A stretch of DNA of 64,000 bases from Sphaerolaimus hirsutus. Its lineage: Eukaryota; Nematoda; Chromadorea; Monhysterida; Sphaerolaimidae. Where the stretch lies: the NCBI GenBank assembly GCA_964036195.1, contig CAXIWS010000429.1:1-64000 (forward strand), in the 5' to 3' direction. The notes beneath the pieces were generated by a model. It did no database searches. It was not told the origin of the DNA and saw only the letters and a program-made list of their open reading frames with translations. The position numbers and the translations under genes were made by a program. This document shows, piece after piece, positions 9,556 through 21,103 of this stretch (its first letter is position 1; each line of letters opens with the position of its first letter).

Positions 9556-10419
9556 TAGTGATGGAATGGCGCCATGGCGCTGGCGCCTTTTGAGGGCGCC
9601 AAAGGGCGCCGCGCAATGGCGCCATTGGCGCTTGACGCCCTTTTTCTGTGGCGCCCTTGGCGCCTGGCACCCACTTTCTGAAAGGCGCCATGGCGCCCGT
9701 CTTCCGTGGCGCCCTGCTTTAAAAGGGCGCCAAAATGGCGCCAGCAGGATTTCAAGGTGTGCGCTGCAAAAACGATAAAAAAGAAAAAAAGCGCGTCCGT
9801 GGATAATCGAAATTCGCTGGAAACATACACGTGGTGCCAATGGATTGAAATCGTTCGTCCAATGGTTTTCCAGACACTTCGGCCGGAATGATGGGCCGTG
9901 CAACCTACAAACTCGTCAATCAACGGATTCAAATCGTTTTAATTCCGTTTTTATCCACTTCAAAAATCTATTTGAGGTGAATGCTTTGCGACAATTGTCA
10001 TTGCGTTTGAATTAAAATTCACGCGTGAGTAAATATGATTTTATGCAAAAATTTTGTTGCTAGTTTCGTTTTTGATGATTACATCCTAGAGAACATAATT
10101 AAAGAAGTGATTGTGTGAAATATAGTGTTGGAGAACCATTTTTAGCACACGCAGGGTATCATACACACTCATTTATCCTGACGCCCTTGGCGCCTGGCGC
10201 CCTAATTTTCAAATGGCACCATGACGCCCTTGGCGCTTGGCGCCCTCTTTCCGTGGCGCCATTGGCGCCTGGCGCCCACTTTCCGAATGGCGCTATGGCG
10301 CCCTTGGCGCATGGCGCCCTTTTTCTGCGGCGCCCTTGGCGGTTGGCGCCCAGTTTCCGAATGGCGCCATGGCGCCATTGGCGCATCGCGCCTTTTCTTC
10401 TGGCGCTTTTCCATCACTA
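9556..10419. mobile_element. hAT-like non-autonomous element (GGCGCC word), copy H1
   Basis: Ends TAGTGATGGAA...TTTTCCATCACTA, flanked by a perfect 8-bp duplication GTCAAAAT (9,548-9,555 and 10,420-10,427). Both subterminal zones (9,566-9,745 and 10,180-10,412) are packed with GGCGCC palindromes spaced 8-15 bp apart; the interior is AT-rich. All open frames here are in these repeats and are not genes. Confidence 0.85.
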
Positions 10420-10605
10420 GTCAAAATACAAAGTTTTAGTAAACAAAAACACAATGTTCAAATAAAACTGTGTCTAACATTGATAATAAAGGATAGGTTG
10501 TGATGTTATGACCACAAAGCATAACGTCTGGAACTGACTACAAATACACTATTCACACTGTATTAAATAACCATTCTTCTGAGCATTTCGACTATCGAAA
10601 TCACA

Positions 10606-11168
10606 CAAAGTTGTTAAAAGTACCAAACTTTTGTCAAAGTACATGTAAATGTAAAGCATTTATTTTTTTACTAACCCCCTGAGTACAGAAAACGTAAAGT
10701 AAATTTTTTTTACTTTCACTTATGAGTAAACATGAGTAAAACATGAGTAAAACACTCATGAGTAAACATGCGTAAAACACTTTTTCCCTTAGAAAACGTA
10801 GAAGTGATTTTTTCGGAATTTTGCTCCATTGTAATTGTTCACTTAAAATCACTAATTTTTGTAATTTTTTGACAATTTTTTTATTTTCAAATTCACTAGA
10901 TCGCGTGTTTTGTGTCTATTTTCAGCAATGTTTCCCCTTTTTTTCGCTTTTTTCTCCTTTCTTCCCCATCTATGCCTAAAAAAAGCCTATAACAAAGCCC
11001 ATCTGAAAAACGTTTTCTGTACTCGAGTACTTTTTAAAAGTATACGTAAAAGGGAGTACAGGTACTTTTTTCCAAAGCATGCATAAACGTATTTACTCTA
11101 CTTGAGTATACGTTCTTTTTTAGAAAACGTAAATAGGTGACTTAACATAGCATGCATTAACAACTATG
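10606..11168. mobile_element. hAT-like element of the GTAAACGTAAATA/GAGTAC family, copy G1
   Basis: Left end CAAAGTTGTTAAAAGTAC, right end TTAACAACTATG. The possible 8-bp duplications (AAATCACA and GAATTACA) match at six positions. The body repeats GAGTAAACATGAGTAAAA, GAAAACGTA and CTCGAGTACTTT. The better-preserved copy is 17,215-17,724; a third, reversed, is 61,939-62,422. Confidence 0.6.
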
Positions 11169-11440
11169 GAATTACAGTGACAAATAATTAGGTGAATGCA
11201 GAGATTCATACGTACTTCTAATGGAAATGTTTTCAGTGGATAATGCCCATGGTTTTGAATAAAAAAATTTCATATCATGCCATTTTGAGGGAAGATTCCA
11301 TCAAACGAAAGGAATTCAGGAAAGCGTAAATATTTTTTCTGCAAAATCGCAGGAGTTTTCAATAGAAATTGTCGGAGATTACCTACTCATGTAAAACCGG
11401 CAGTTCCAGACACTGTAAAATTCCGTGTACAATGTCGAAA

Positions 11441-11537
11441 GCCATGCAAAGTGTCAAAGTCATGTAAGCCCTGCAAAATGGCAACCGAGTTGCCATTTTG
11501 CAGGGCATTTGACATGACTTTTGACACTTTGCATGAC
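11441..11537. repeat. 97-bp hairpin
   Basis: Two arms of about 46 bp, near-perfect inverted copies: GCCATGCAAAGTGTCAAAGT... against ...ACTTTTGACACTTTGCATG, with a CGAG loop near 11,490. The same TGACACTTTGCATGACA words occur in elements at about 5,150 and 38,560-38,930, so this is likely a fragment of a repeat rather than an RNA gene. Confidence 0.6.
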
Positions 11538-11594
11538 ATTTGACGATTCAGGGGTATTTTACAGGGTCTGGGAGTGGCACCGGGCGCACTTCAC

Positions 11595-11843
11595 TCGATG
11601 GGCACCACCGCTCTGTATTGGCGAACATTGACGAGCTCATTGCCGGGCTTCCACTGTGCATATCCAGTTCCCGATTCATCCAATACGAAAACTTGACGAC
11701 TGTTTTCCCAGCGATCATCCTCCTGGTCCCACCTCCGTCCGTCAAACCAGAAAAGGGTGTCATCCAAAACGGCCATTGCTCCATTCCTGCTACGTCTCCA
11801 CAGTGAGTAAGTTGTGTGCCAGGTGCTTGACAATGCATTGTAT
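11595..11843 (-). CDS. kelch gene, third recognised exon (two partial kelch blades)
   Basis: A 249-bp exon. Acceptor CACACAG ends at 11,844 and donor GTGAAG lies at 11,589-11,594. It starts and ends in phase 2. It encodes YNALSSTWHTTYSLW, RSRNGAMAVLDDTLFWFDG and QVFVLDESGTGYAQW, then VNVRQYRAVVPIE, which is the opening of another blade. The W, the R-x-G-A-M-A-V motif and the hydrophobic strand before DG are typical of kelch repeats. Joined in phase to the exon at 17,024-17,159, the end of one blade (GGYSKWCLK) runs directly into YNALSSTW. A 4.4-kb transposon nest begins 16 bases upstream of this exon. The next exon to the left was not found. Confidence 0.75.
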
Positions 11844-12543
11844 CTGTGTGAAGCGCGATTAGCATTGAACAAATCCCCGGGAGACTTTTATTGAAAAATC
11901 TCAGAAAATATAAGATTTTCCGAGATTTATATTTTTCCACGATTTTCCAGACAGATTTAATTATATTTTTTCCTGTTTCTGAAAATCTCTGTATTTGTTA
12001 ATTTTCGTAAGGATCATAGTAAAATGTAGGCATTTGCGTACCCAAAGCAGGTAATACCGTATGTCTCGGAGTAAAATTCCCCCCCCCCCCAATCATAGTG
12101 CCCGGGGCACTATACATTGGAAAAAGCATAGTGCCTGGGACTATGCAAAGCACAAAAAAATTTGGCAAACAAAGCGGATTACATAAGTCCCTCAGGCGAA
12201 TTTTCCTATGCTGGCGCCTGCTGCATAAAGATTAAAGGAAGTGGTGCATTGCGACGCGCACGCGCATCTTGTTGAAAATCGGATGTGGTATTTGAGATAG
12301 AAGTCATGTAAAATTACCGTATTTCTCCGTGTAAACCGCCCAGGCGTTATACAAAACCGAGGCACTTCTCGGTAACCTTTTTTAAAAACTTGTAATACGC
12401 CCGGGCGTTAAATCACAGCAAGGGGGGCGTTATGCAAGGAAAATTTTTTGCTTAAATATTTACATACTTTGTGTTCCCTCCCCGTGTGCACCGAATTCAA
12501 TGGAAAAACGTGCATTCCGCAGAATAACAATGCGTGCCGCAAG

Positions 12544-13495
12544 TAGCATTGAAAAAATCTCTGGGAGATTTATATTTCAAAAATCTCAGAAAATCTCAGA
12601 AAATATAAGATTTTCTGAGATTTATATTTTTTCCATGATTTTCTAGAGAGATTTAATTATATTTTCTCCTGATTGAGAAAATCTCTCTATATTTGCCCAT
12701 TTTCACCTTCAAATTCAATAGTTCATGTGCTTTTTTCTAATTTTCATCTATTTTCAACTACCTATATATTTGCTTATATACCCATTTTTGGCTATGTTCC
12801 CCCTATTTGTAGTTTTTCCTCCCCTTTTTCTATTCCATGACATGAAAGAGCCAATAAAAGTTATCTGAAATACATTTTCTGTACTCAAGTACTTTCAAGA
12901 AGTACATGTATTTTTGAGTAAACATAAATATGTTTTGACCCCTGAACCATACTGAACCCCTGCAGTATAGCTGTATTGCTAAGCACCAGGTCTACATTGG
13001 CACTGGATGTTGCTACTTGTGCAATGGGTAAACTTATGCACTGGGTTCTAGCTGTTTTGACAGCATGCTTTAGAAATATAGTTAGTTTACCAAATTATGG
13101 TGAAAAAGTCATCTGATAAATTCTGTGGGGATCATCACATGTGAAAGTAATGTATTCTACTATGAGGAAAAATGCCTAAACCATATTTTTGTTCATCATT
13201 CAGATACTAAATACATGGTAGTACAAAGTATGCCATCAGTAGACAATATGCTGTTATCATATGAATTGTGAATGAAAAGGTAAAACAACACATAATGTGC
13301 TTAATATCTACTCTTAATTGTTCAAACACCTTGAAATATCGATTAAATCATACTTTAAGTTGAGAGATTTTATGAGATTTTGCGAGACTGCAAGAGATTT
13401 TCTCAGAGTTTTAATTATTTTTTTTTTCTTGAGAGATTTTCTGAGATAATATTTAATTATATTTTCTCAAAATTGGTTGTTTTTTTTCAATGCTA
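12544..13495. mobile_element. hAT-like element X2 (complete)
   Basis: 952 bp with ends TAGCATTGAAAAAA...TTTTTTTCAATGCTA and a perfect 8-bp duplication GCCGCAAG (12,536-12,543 and 13,496-13,503). Subterminal GAGATTTT words occur at both ends. The middle contains a stretch like the GAGTAC family (12,880-12,930). It has no transposase frame. Confidence 0.85.
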
Positions 13496-13618
13496 GCCGC
13501 AAGGCACAACGTTCAAATCGTTCAAAACAAGTGGACCTTTCATTACTGTTCAGCTTGATTTGTCCTGAAAATATTTCCACTTTGCTAATGTTTTTGGAAC
13601 CAAGCATAGCGCCCTGGC

Positions 13619-14867
13619 TCCAGATTTAATTGGGCAGACAAATTTTTGCCCTCCCTGCACGGCGCCTGCACGCCCGTCACGCCTGCCAGGCGCCTGACAT
13701 GACCATAGCGCCTGCCAGACGTGCCCTCACTGTGCCAGATTTGCCCAAAAAATGGCAAACGAGATTTAATTGGGAGGCCAATTGCACGTCTGCCAGGCAG
13801 AATAAAAAAGAAAAAGGATATTCTGCCATCCCGGAGGTGCAGGGTGGGCGCGAATTTGCATGATATTTCATGGTTGTAATTGAGAATTTAGATAAAAAAA
13901 CATCTGAGGATGTCAGATGTAATGAAAAACGTTGAAAATTGCAATAATCATCGCCACAAACATTGATTTTTATTGTCCACAATGTTCAAAAAATACAGTG
14001 TTCAAATATGAAGGTTGCTAAGACAGAGAAAGCAACACGTCCTGTGGTCGATGTGTATGTGTTTCTGCTGGGAGTTCACAGGTCCTGTGTTCAAACACGC
14101 CTTAAGGTGCTGAATTTTTTTGCACTTTTTTCATCAACCATCAGATTCGATCCCACTTTTTCATGATTTTCATTTTCATGATGGGCAAATCTTTTCTCAA
14201 CTATCTCCTGACCCCCCCCCCAAATCGCTCTGCAACAATTTATTTACTTGTAGCAAATTATGAGTGATTTTTCCCCCATTTTTTTGCCCAAAATCACTCC
14301 ATTTTGAAAACTGCGACCTACATAATCGCTATTCTCATCTTTATACATGGTTATATACCGATTTATTTATATTTATAGCGATTTCGAAATTCTTGGCCAG
14401 CTGCCAAGTTTTCTTAAGATGTATCTCCGATTTTTATTTTTATTTTCGGGATTAAAATCCCGCCCGACCCGCCCGTCCCGCCAGGAACCTGACAGCTGCC
14501 GCCCGGCATGCAATTGAATCTTGATCTGCCTGGCAGTCTGGTGGCGGCTGTCAGGTGCCTGGCGCACGGGTCAGGCGGGATTTTACTCCCAAAAATAAAA
14601 AGAAAAATCAGACATACGTCTTAAGAAAACTTGGCAGCTGGCCAAATATTTCGAAATCGCCATAAATATAAAAATAGGTAAATAACCGTGTATAAAGAGA
14701 AAAATGGCGATTAAGTAGGTCAAAGTTTTCAAAATGGAGAGAATCTGAGCAGTTCTGGGCAAAAAAGGGGCGGGTGAGGGCACGCCTGTCCAATTAAATC
14801 TTGAATTGTCAGACAGGCCCGTCATGTCCTCCCTCTCAGGGACAATCTGCCCAATCAAATCTGGGGC
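13619..14867. mobile_element. palindromic element with CCAGATTTAATTGGGCAGA ends
   Basis: Left end CTCCAGATTTAATTGGGCAG, right end CTGCCCAATCAAATCTGGGG. The middle (about 14,268-14,780) is a second long palindrome centred near 14,500, whose arms share TTTCGAAAT and TTGGCAGCTGGCCA. Words GCCTGCCAGGCGCCTG and CCGTC recur near the left end. No gene. Confidence 0.6.
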
Positions 14868-16317
14868 CTGGGGCACTATACAGCTGTATAACGCCGCGGG
14901 CGTTGTGCACAGGGGGGCAGTTTACACGGAGAATACGGTAGGTGAATTGCATAGTAATGCACTTGGAAAGTGTTTGGAAAATGACCCCAAAATGTATAGT
15001 GCCTGGGAATTATACTTGGAGAAATACAGTAAATGTGTCCAAACAGGATATATTTGGACAGTAAAATGTGGATAGCTACACAAACTAGTCTATGTGTAGC
15101 TGCAATTCAAATTAGCAGTAATAAATACATCATGTACATTGCACACATGATATACATCATTACTGAGGTGTGGTATTTCAAGGGGGAGTTTATTATTCCT
15201 ATAGCCCATTTTGAGGGGGGGATTCGAGGGGGGTTTATTCAAGGGGGGGGGGGTAATTCCAGGTAATAATAAGGCTTATATACCCATTTTTGGCCATTTT
15301 TGCACCTATCTTAAGTTTCTTCTCTCCCTTTTTCTGTTCTATAGCATAAAAGACCCTATAAAAAGTCTATCTGAAATACATTCTCTGTACTCGAGTACTT
15401 TCAAAAAGAATACATAAAAGAGAGTACTGGTACTTTTTCAGAGGAAATGTAAATCTATTTACCCAATCAGTACTTAGTATATGCATTTTTGAGTAAATGG
15501 AAACATGTTTTAACAACAACAAAGTTGACTGCATGCTTTGCACTTTATTGCAGTTACCAAAATTTGGTGAAAAAGTCATCTGGGGCCAGTTTTGCAAGTT
15601 GACAAATCAAGAGCCAAATATCAAGAGTCAAGTAAAATTTATATTTTTTAAATTTTCATTTTATATATTTTACTTAGCTCTTCATTTGTAACTTGTCATT
15701 TATCATTTACTTGACCCTTTACTTTTAAAGTGTTTTTTTGTAATTTTACTTGATTCTTGACTTTTAACTTGTTATTTGTATTTCACTTGACTCTGGACTT
15801 TTATAATGTCAATTGACATTTTACTTTACTCTTAACGTATCATTGGTCATTTTACTTGAAACTTGACTTTTGACTCTTAACTTGTCAACTTGCAGGACTG
15901 ACCCCTGATAAATACTGTGTCAATCTTCACGTAATGTATTGGTATTCTATTATGATGAACAATGTACCAAAATTATATTTTTGTTGATTATTTAGATAGT
16001 AGGTGGTAGTATTTTAGTAGTATTTTAAAAGCTGAAACAACACAATGTGCTTTATATCTACTCAAACAAACGCATCTGGTTCAAACACCTTGAGATAAAA
16101 TACCTATTGATTAAATCATAATTTAAGTTGAGAGATTTTATGAGATTTTACGTATGGTAAGAGATTTTCTCAGAGATTAATTATATTTTCGGAAATGACC
16201 CAAGAGATTTAATTTTTTCTTGAGAGATTTTCTGAGATAATAGTAAATTATATTTTTTTTAAATCGGCCATTTCTTTCAATGCTAAGCGCGATTTACAGC
16301 GTAACGACAAAGAAAAG

Positions 16318-16777
16318 TAGTGATGCAAAAGGACTTGGCGCCAAGCGTCACAAGCGCCATGCCGCCTTTACTTTTCGAACCCAAGCGCCAAGCGCCAATT
16401 GCCCCGTAGCGAGATGGCGCAAATCGCCAGGAGCGCCATGGCGCTTTTTGCTTTGGCGCTAGCGCGAGGCATTTTGTTCCTAGAGCCACCCGAAAATAGC
16501 GCCAAGCACCAAAGGTGTGGTGTGGCACCAATTTCATAGGTGTGGCACCAAGCGCCAATTGCCCCGTAGCGAGATGGCGCAAATCGCCAGGAGCGCCATG
16601 GCGCTTTTTGCTTTGGCGCTAGCGCGAGGCATTTTGTTCCTAGAGCCACCCGAAAATAGCGCCAAGCACCAAAGGTGTGGTGTGGCACCAATTTCATAGG
16701 TGTGGCACCAAGCGCCAATAGCGCCACAGGAAAATAGCGCCAAGCGCCAAAGGCGCCATGGTGCCTTTCTCTCACTA
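16318..16777. mobile_element. GGCGCC/AGCGCC-family element, copy H4
   Basis: Starts TAGTGATGCAAAAGG and ends TTTCTCTCACTA. AGCGCCAAGCGCC words fill it. A 160-bp unit is tandemly duplicated (about 16,391-16,550 and 16,551-16,710) with no difference seen. No target duplication was found. The 256-codon minus-strand frame crossing it is produced by the repeats. Confidence 0.65.
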
Positions 16778-17023
16778 ATAAAGCTGAGACGACAAATTCG
16801 GTGCCAAATTGAATAATTCCCGGTCTTGAATAGTTCTGATGAAAAGTAGTCTGATGAAAAATAAATATAAATAAATTCGTGTATGGTACTATTTTTTTCA
16901 GATTATGATGCAAAATATTTTTTATACTTTGGAGAAGTGAGGGCCTGAGTATGTACACAAAAGATTTCTGAAAAATACTGCATGTGCAGCTTTTTGTGGA
17001 GGTTTTACTGCAATGAAACCTAC

Positions 17024-17159
17024 TTGAGACACCATTTGGAGTAGCCACCGCAGACAATGAGTTCTCCCCTGTGCACTGCGCAATTATGGGCGCGCCTCCC
17101 TTTTCCAGGCAGACTTGTTTCACCTTGCCACGTGCCATCTGTGCCTAGCGATTCCACCA
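17024..17159 (-). CDS. kelch gene, second recognised exon
   Basis: A 136-bp exon after acceptor ACTTTCAG (ending 17,160) and before donor GTAGGT (17,018-17,023); phase 1 in, phase 2 out. It encodes VESLGTDGTWQGETSLPGKG followed by RRAHNCAVHRGELIVCGGYS, a textbook kelch blade: W, then R-x-x-H, then a hydrophobic strand ending in GG. Its upstream partner in phase is the exon at 61,470-61,597, 44 kb away; its downstream partner is 11,595-11,843. The longer open frame in another phase (ending near 16,368) is not the coding frame. Confidence 0.8.
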
Positions 17160-17214
17160 CTGAAAGTATCCATCAAAATAATTTTCTATGGATTTTTGTG
17201 TGAGTTCAATCACC

Positions 17215-17724
17215 CAGAGTTGTTTTAAGTACCAAACTTCTTTCAAAGTATACGTAAACATAAAGCATTTATTTTTACTCACCCCCTGGGAACAGAAAAC
17301 GTCAAGTAATTTTTTTACATTTACTCAAAAGTAAACATGATTAAAATACTTTTTACGCTAGAAAACGTAAACATGAGTATTTTTTAAAGAATGTTGCCCC
17401 AATTTTCACTAAAAATCACTAATTTTCAAAACTTTTTGTCCATTTTAACCTTCAAATTCGCTAGTTCATGTGTTATTTGCCTATTTTCAGTGATTGTTGG
17501 CAGTTTTTTCCTATTTTTAGTTTTTCTCTCCATGTTTTCCCATCTTTGCCTTGAAAAAGCCTAAAACAGCCTATTTGAAATACATTTTCTGTACTCGAGT
17601 ACTTTCAAGAAGTATACGTAAAAGCGAGAACAGGTACTTTTCTCAAAGTATATGTAAACATATTTACTCAGTACCCAAGTATACGTACTTGTTCAGTAAA
17701 CGTAAATACGTTTTAACAACTATG
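17215..17724. mobile_element. hAT-like element of the GTAAACGTAAATA/GAGTAC family, copy G2
   Basis: 510 bp with ends CAGAGTTGTTTTAAG...CGTTTTAACAACTATG and a perfect 8-bp duplication CAATCACC (17,207-17,214 and 17,725-17,732). The body repeats GTAAACAT, GAAAACGTA and CTCGAGTACTTTC. No coding capacity. Confidence 0.85.
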
Positions 17725-17849
17725 CAATCACCATCTCGCTGGGTTCAAACGGGATCCCCATCCAGATAACAAATGCTGAAAAATTCCGGATTGTTGTGAT
17801 CCCGATAGCAAAAACCTGAATCCGTATGACGATCCCAAAATTTTTCGAA

Positions 17850-18947
17850 GGCTATTTACAGCGGCCCTTATCGGGGACCGGTCCCCGGTGAAAAATAAAT
17901 TTTTTTCAAAAGACAATGATTGGTGTGTAAAGGGTGTTTGCATGTTAATTAGGTCAATTATCTCCAAGTTTGCATGCACAATTTTACTGCAAGACAGTTA
18001 CACATGCTGAAGCATATTCTTTGGGGGGTGTATAGAAAGTTTTCAATTTGTCGCACATCCTCCTCAGTCAGGGACCAAAATTCCTTGTTTATGCTGCGAT
18101 TACAGCTCGGGCGTAAAATTGACTGAGCGTAAAAATTGAGTTTGGGCGTAAAATTAATTACAGATCAATGGATAAAGATACGACATTGTTATTTCAGTCA
18201 AAAAAAGCTTATATGCAGACGTTTCTTGTGTCCAAAGCTCATGAGTTTATTTTAATCGTACCGGGAGTCATGAATTTCAGCACAATTTTTTCAATTCTGC
18301 GCTGTAAGGTGCATAAAATTAGGGCATAAAATTTCCAAAATTTGCGACAAAATTCATAATGTCTGGTATAATTAAAATAAACTGATGAGCTTTGGACACA
18401 AGCAACATCTGCATGTGCGCTTTCTTTGACTGAAATCACAATGCCATATCTTTATCCATTCACCTGTAATTAATTTTACACACAAAAATCAATTTTACGC
18501 CCTTCAATTTTATGTCCGAGCTGTAATCGCAGCATTACAGAAAAAACATTTCTCACAGGGGACGTTTGTCCGTGTCAGGGACCTTTCTGGTTGCACCGGG
18601 GACTGGTCCCCGGTGGGATTTAATTTACTGTACAAAAATACAGTGATTGACAAAAATAAAAGTGTCAAAAAAGAACCACTAACTGCTCTGAGCTGAAATT
18701 TGGCATGCGTACTCACTAAATGGAGGAGTGCACACATGCTAAAATTGAGACAAATCGCAAAATATCTATACATTCCACCAAAGAATATGTGTCAGCATGT
18801 GTAACTGTCTTGCAGAAATTTTGTGCAAGCAAATTTGGTGATAATTAGCCTAATTCACATGCAAACCACCCATACAGGCAGATTACTAACTTTTAAAAAA
18901 AATTTTGTCCGGGGACCGGTCCGCGGTAATGGCCGCTGTAATTAGCC
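17850..18947. repeat. composite palindrome: repeat copies B and C around an inner palindromic MITE
   Basis: The inner element 18,091-18,535 is a long inverted repeat: arms with GCTGCGATTACAGCTCGG, GGATAAAGATA and TTGTGTCCAAAGCTCAT, each about 190 bp. On its left is a shortened reverse copy (17,850-18,090) and on its right a full forward copy (18,536-18,947) of the GGGGACCGG repeat seen at 1-412. The whole 1.1 kb is therefore self-complementary from GGCTATTTACAGCGG to CCGCTGTAATTAGCC. Confidence 0.7.
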
Positions 18948-19236
18948 ATTTTCAAACAACTCCCAAATTGGGATCTGAAAACGATCTCACGGGATCTCAT
19001 GGGTGGTGAAGTGCATGGTGATCAGGCGTGATCGGGCTCTGAAGTGTGTTCACAAGGGCCACTTCAGACAACTTCAGTGCACTTCATGAGCACATTATTT
19101 GCTGTGAAAGAAATGACTTTGCACCGAAAAATATGACCGGAGTATCCAGTGTGCTTTTTATGCTGCTTCTCTGGAGTTCAAGTGTGTTTCTAGGATAGTT
19201 GTTAAAACGTATTTACATTTACTTAACTTTAACACA

Positions 19237-19825
19237 TACCATATTTCTCTGTTTATTGCACCCCTGTGCATAACACCGGGGGTGTTATATAGTTTTATGC
19301 TGTGCTAGGTTTCAAAAAACGGCTTGAATTGAATGGTTTGAATACTGGGTCTGGCACCACTCATTGTAATTCCGCGGCACAGCACCCAAGCACACTTTTT
19401 CCGTTGAATTAGCTGTGCGCTGGGAACCAAAAAAATATGTATTCAGAAAATGATGAAAGAACACAGGAATTTTTATGCTCTTATTTTGCTGTTTTGTTTG
19501 ATTGAATGTTGATTCCATGTATAGCAACCTCATTTACATAACACCTGGGTGTTATACAAGTTTAAAAAAAGTTCGCTGAAAATTGCTCCGACCTTGAATA
19601 ACCCCCGGGTAGTGATGTGAAACGCGCCAGCACTTTAGCACCAAGCGCCAAAAGCGCCATGGCACTTTTCCAACCCCCATCGCCAAGCGCCAATGGCGCC
19701 AGAGCAAAATGGCGCAAGTGCCAGAAGCGCCATGTCGCGTTTCTCTTTGGCGCTAGCGCCAGGCGCCAGCGCCATGGAGCTTTTAAATCACTACCCCTGC
19801 GTGTTATTGATGGAGAAATATGGTA
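19237..19825. mobile_element. CCGTATTTCTC-family MITE carrying a GGCGCC element
   Basis: Left end TACCATATTTCTCTG with GGGGGTGTTATA; right end GATGGAGAAATATGGTA. It is interrupted at 19,610-19,793 by a short GGCGCC-family element. Confidence 0.7.
19610..19793. mobile_element. GGCGCC-family element, copy H3
   Basis: Short element with ends TAGTGATGTGAAA...TTTTAAATCACTA, filled with AGCGCC words. The flanks (CCCCCGGG and CCCCTGCG) are only partly alike, so the duplication has changed or I misplaced it. Confidence 0.65.
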
Positions 19826-20170
19826 CTGCATGATTATGTTTACGTTTACTCCCGAAAAAATTTCGGTACAATCACTTAGACGCGTACTTTTTGAAAGTAC
19901 GAAAACGAAAACATAAATCAGAAAATTCAAGCTGTGTCCACAGTCAAGGGCGGCGTAAGTGCTTGGGCACATGTGAATGTCACAAGCAGAATTTTGATTG
20001 TCACAAACAGAAATTTTGGTGCCACAATGTGACATTCACAAGTGGAGCAAAATTTTGAGCGATTTTTCCCAAATTTTTACTCAAAACTGTTTATTCTTGT
20101 GCCATTTTGTCAATTCTCACCTCAAAATTGGTATTTTGGGATATGCACATGGTTATATCTTCCTTTTAGC
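19826..20170. other. intronic DNA, nothing recognised
   Basis: No paired splice sites with open frame and no clear repeat. GTCACAA words near 19,980-20,040 form a weak inverted repeat. Confidence 0.4.
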
Positions 20171-20340
20171 TACCGTATTTCCTCGAAATACCCCCCCCCC
20201 CCTCGAAATACCCCCCCCAGATTGAGTGTAAAGAGAACGTACATGCCAAATACTGCAGTTTGTGTTCTGCGTAGTGCAGAACACACGTTAAAACAATGTC
20301 GGAATCACGTTAGAACAGTGTTTATACCATCTACGTATAC
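20171..20340. mobile_element. half of a TACCGTATTACCTCGAA-family MITE
   Basis: Starts TACCGTATTTCCTCGAAATA with C10 and C8 runs and follows copy A (7,305-7,714) through GAACGTACATG and GAACACACGTTAAAAC, then stops where the large inverted repeat begins. The other half is absent. Confidence 0.7.
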
Positions 20341-20867
20341 TCGGCAGACATGATACTATACAATGAGTTGCATGATGTCATATCATGCACGCTGTATCCA
20401 ACCCGTAGAACTCTGTTTTGGTGACTCGTGCTTACGCATATACGGAATGAAACTATTCAATTGTGCCCGCACAATTCAAACCCCCGTCAAAGTGTAGTTG
20501 AGTTTTTTGGCATGATGCCATCCAAGCGTCGTCTGGATCTGAATAAATACAAAGCGGGAACGTTTTCTGAATTCAAAATTTTGAACGTAACAAGTTTTTG
20601 TCAAAATGAATCGATAGCGTGTAACTTTATCTAAATATGAATTAGATTAAACGTAGGTAAACGTATAATCAAAAATTTGCAGCACGTATCGGCACAAAAA
20701 TTGGAGTAAACGAGCGCGTAAAGAACAGCACATTTTTATTTTCCTTCTTACTATCTTTATATTTTCTTTTTTACTAAATTCCTTTCTCGTTCGCTCTACA
20801 AGAACAAAATATAACTTTCCAATTTTGTAGAATGAAATGTCCGTCGACTATACATATTGACATATTC
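20341..20867 (+). repeat. large inverted repeat, left arm (outer part)
   Basis: Starts TCGGCAGACATGATACTATA and is repeated in reverse at 60,891-61,403 with only scattered differences. The arm resumes at 34,898-34,965 after the hAT-like insertion Z1. Both arms hold a related short open frame (20,428-20,634 here; 61,033-61,317 on the other strand) with residues SVVEFFGMMPSKRRLDLNKY. This copy has an early stop after CNFI because of a small indel. I do not recognise that peptide. Confidence 0.75.
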
Positions 20868-21103
20868 ACGACCCACAACGATGGCAAAAACACACATATT
20901 AAACACGGAAACTCATTGAGTTTCCGTGTTTTTGTTGAACACAGAAACACGGAAACTCAACAATTTTGAAAAACACGGAAACTCAAATGAGACTCAAACT
21001 TTTTTGGAGAACACGGAAACACGGAAACACAGAAAATACGGAAATGTTTTTTTAGTTTTTTATTCAAGCAATTGAAGGCACAAGATTTGAACTGAACAAT
21101 GTG

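Larger units (their letters stand above)
12315..14940. mobile_element. MITE M2, CCGTATTTCTCCGTG family, interrupted
   Basis: Left end TACCGTATTTCTCCGTGTAA with AGGCGTTATAC; right end GTTTACACGGAGAATACGGTA. Compared with the intact member at 3,720-4,134 it is in reverse orientation and split by X2 (12,544-13,495) and by a palindromic element (13,619-14,867). Confidence 0.75.
12055..15031. mobile_element. MITE M1 (CCGTATGTCTCGGAG / CTTGGAGAAATACAG ends), interrupted
   Basis: The left part 12,055-12,314 starts TACCGTATGTCTC and carries CCCGGGGCACTATAC. The right part 14,941-15,031 carries GTGCCTGGGAATTATAC and ends GGAGAAATACAGTA. The two halves are separated by MITE M2 and its contents. The match between the ends is imperfect, so the outer limits are tentative. 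Confidence 0.55.
11860..16285. mobile_element. hAT-like element X1 with nested insertions
   Basis: Ends TAGCATTGAA...TTCAATGCTA with a perfect 8-bp duplication AGCGCGAT (11,852-11,859 and 16,286-16,293). Its own sequence is 11,860-12,054 and about 15,270-16,285; subterminal parts repeat GAGATTTT/AAAATCTC. A complete sister copy, X2 (12,544-13,495), is nested inside it. The remaining interior is inserted MITEs. It sits in the kelch-gene intron, right next to the acceptor of the exon at 11,595-11,843. Confidence 0.85.

Noticed and set aside
9556..10439. Open frames on both strands rich in A, P, R and W (for example 9,541-9,903 minus and 10,115-10,420 plus)
   Set aside because: They are translations of GGCGCC/TGGCGC words inside a hAT-like element and recur in every frame.
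16368..17138. 256-codon minus-strand frame overlapping the kelch exon
   Set aside because: It reads the kelch exon in the wrong phase and continues into AGCGCC repeats; the correct frame is shorter and has splice sites.
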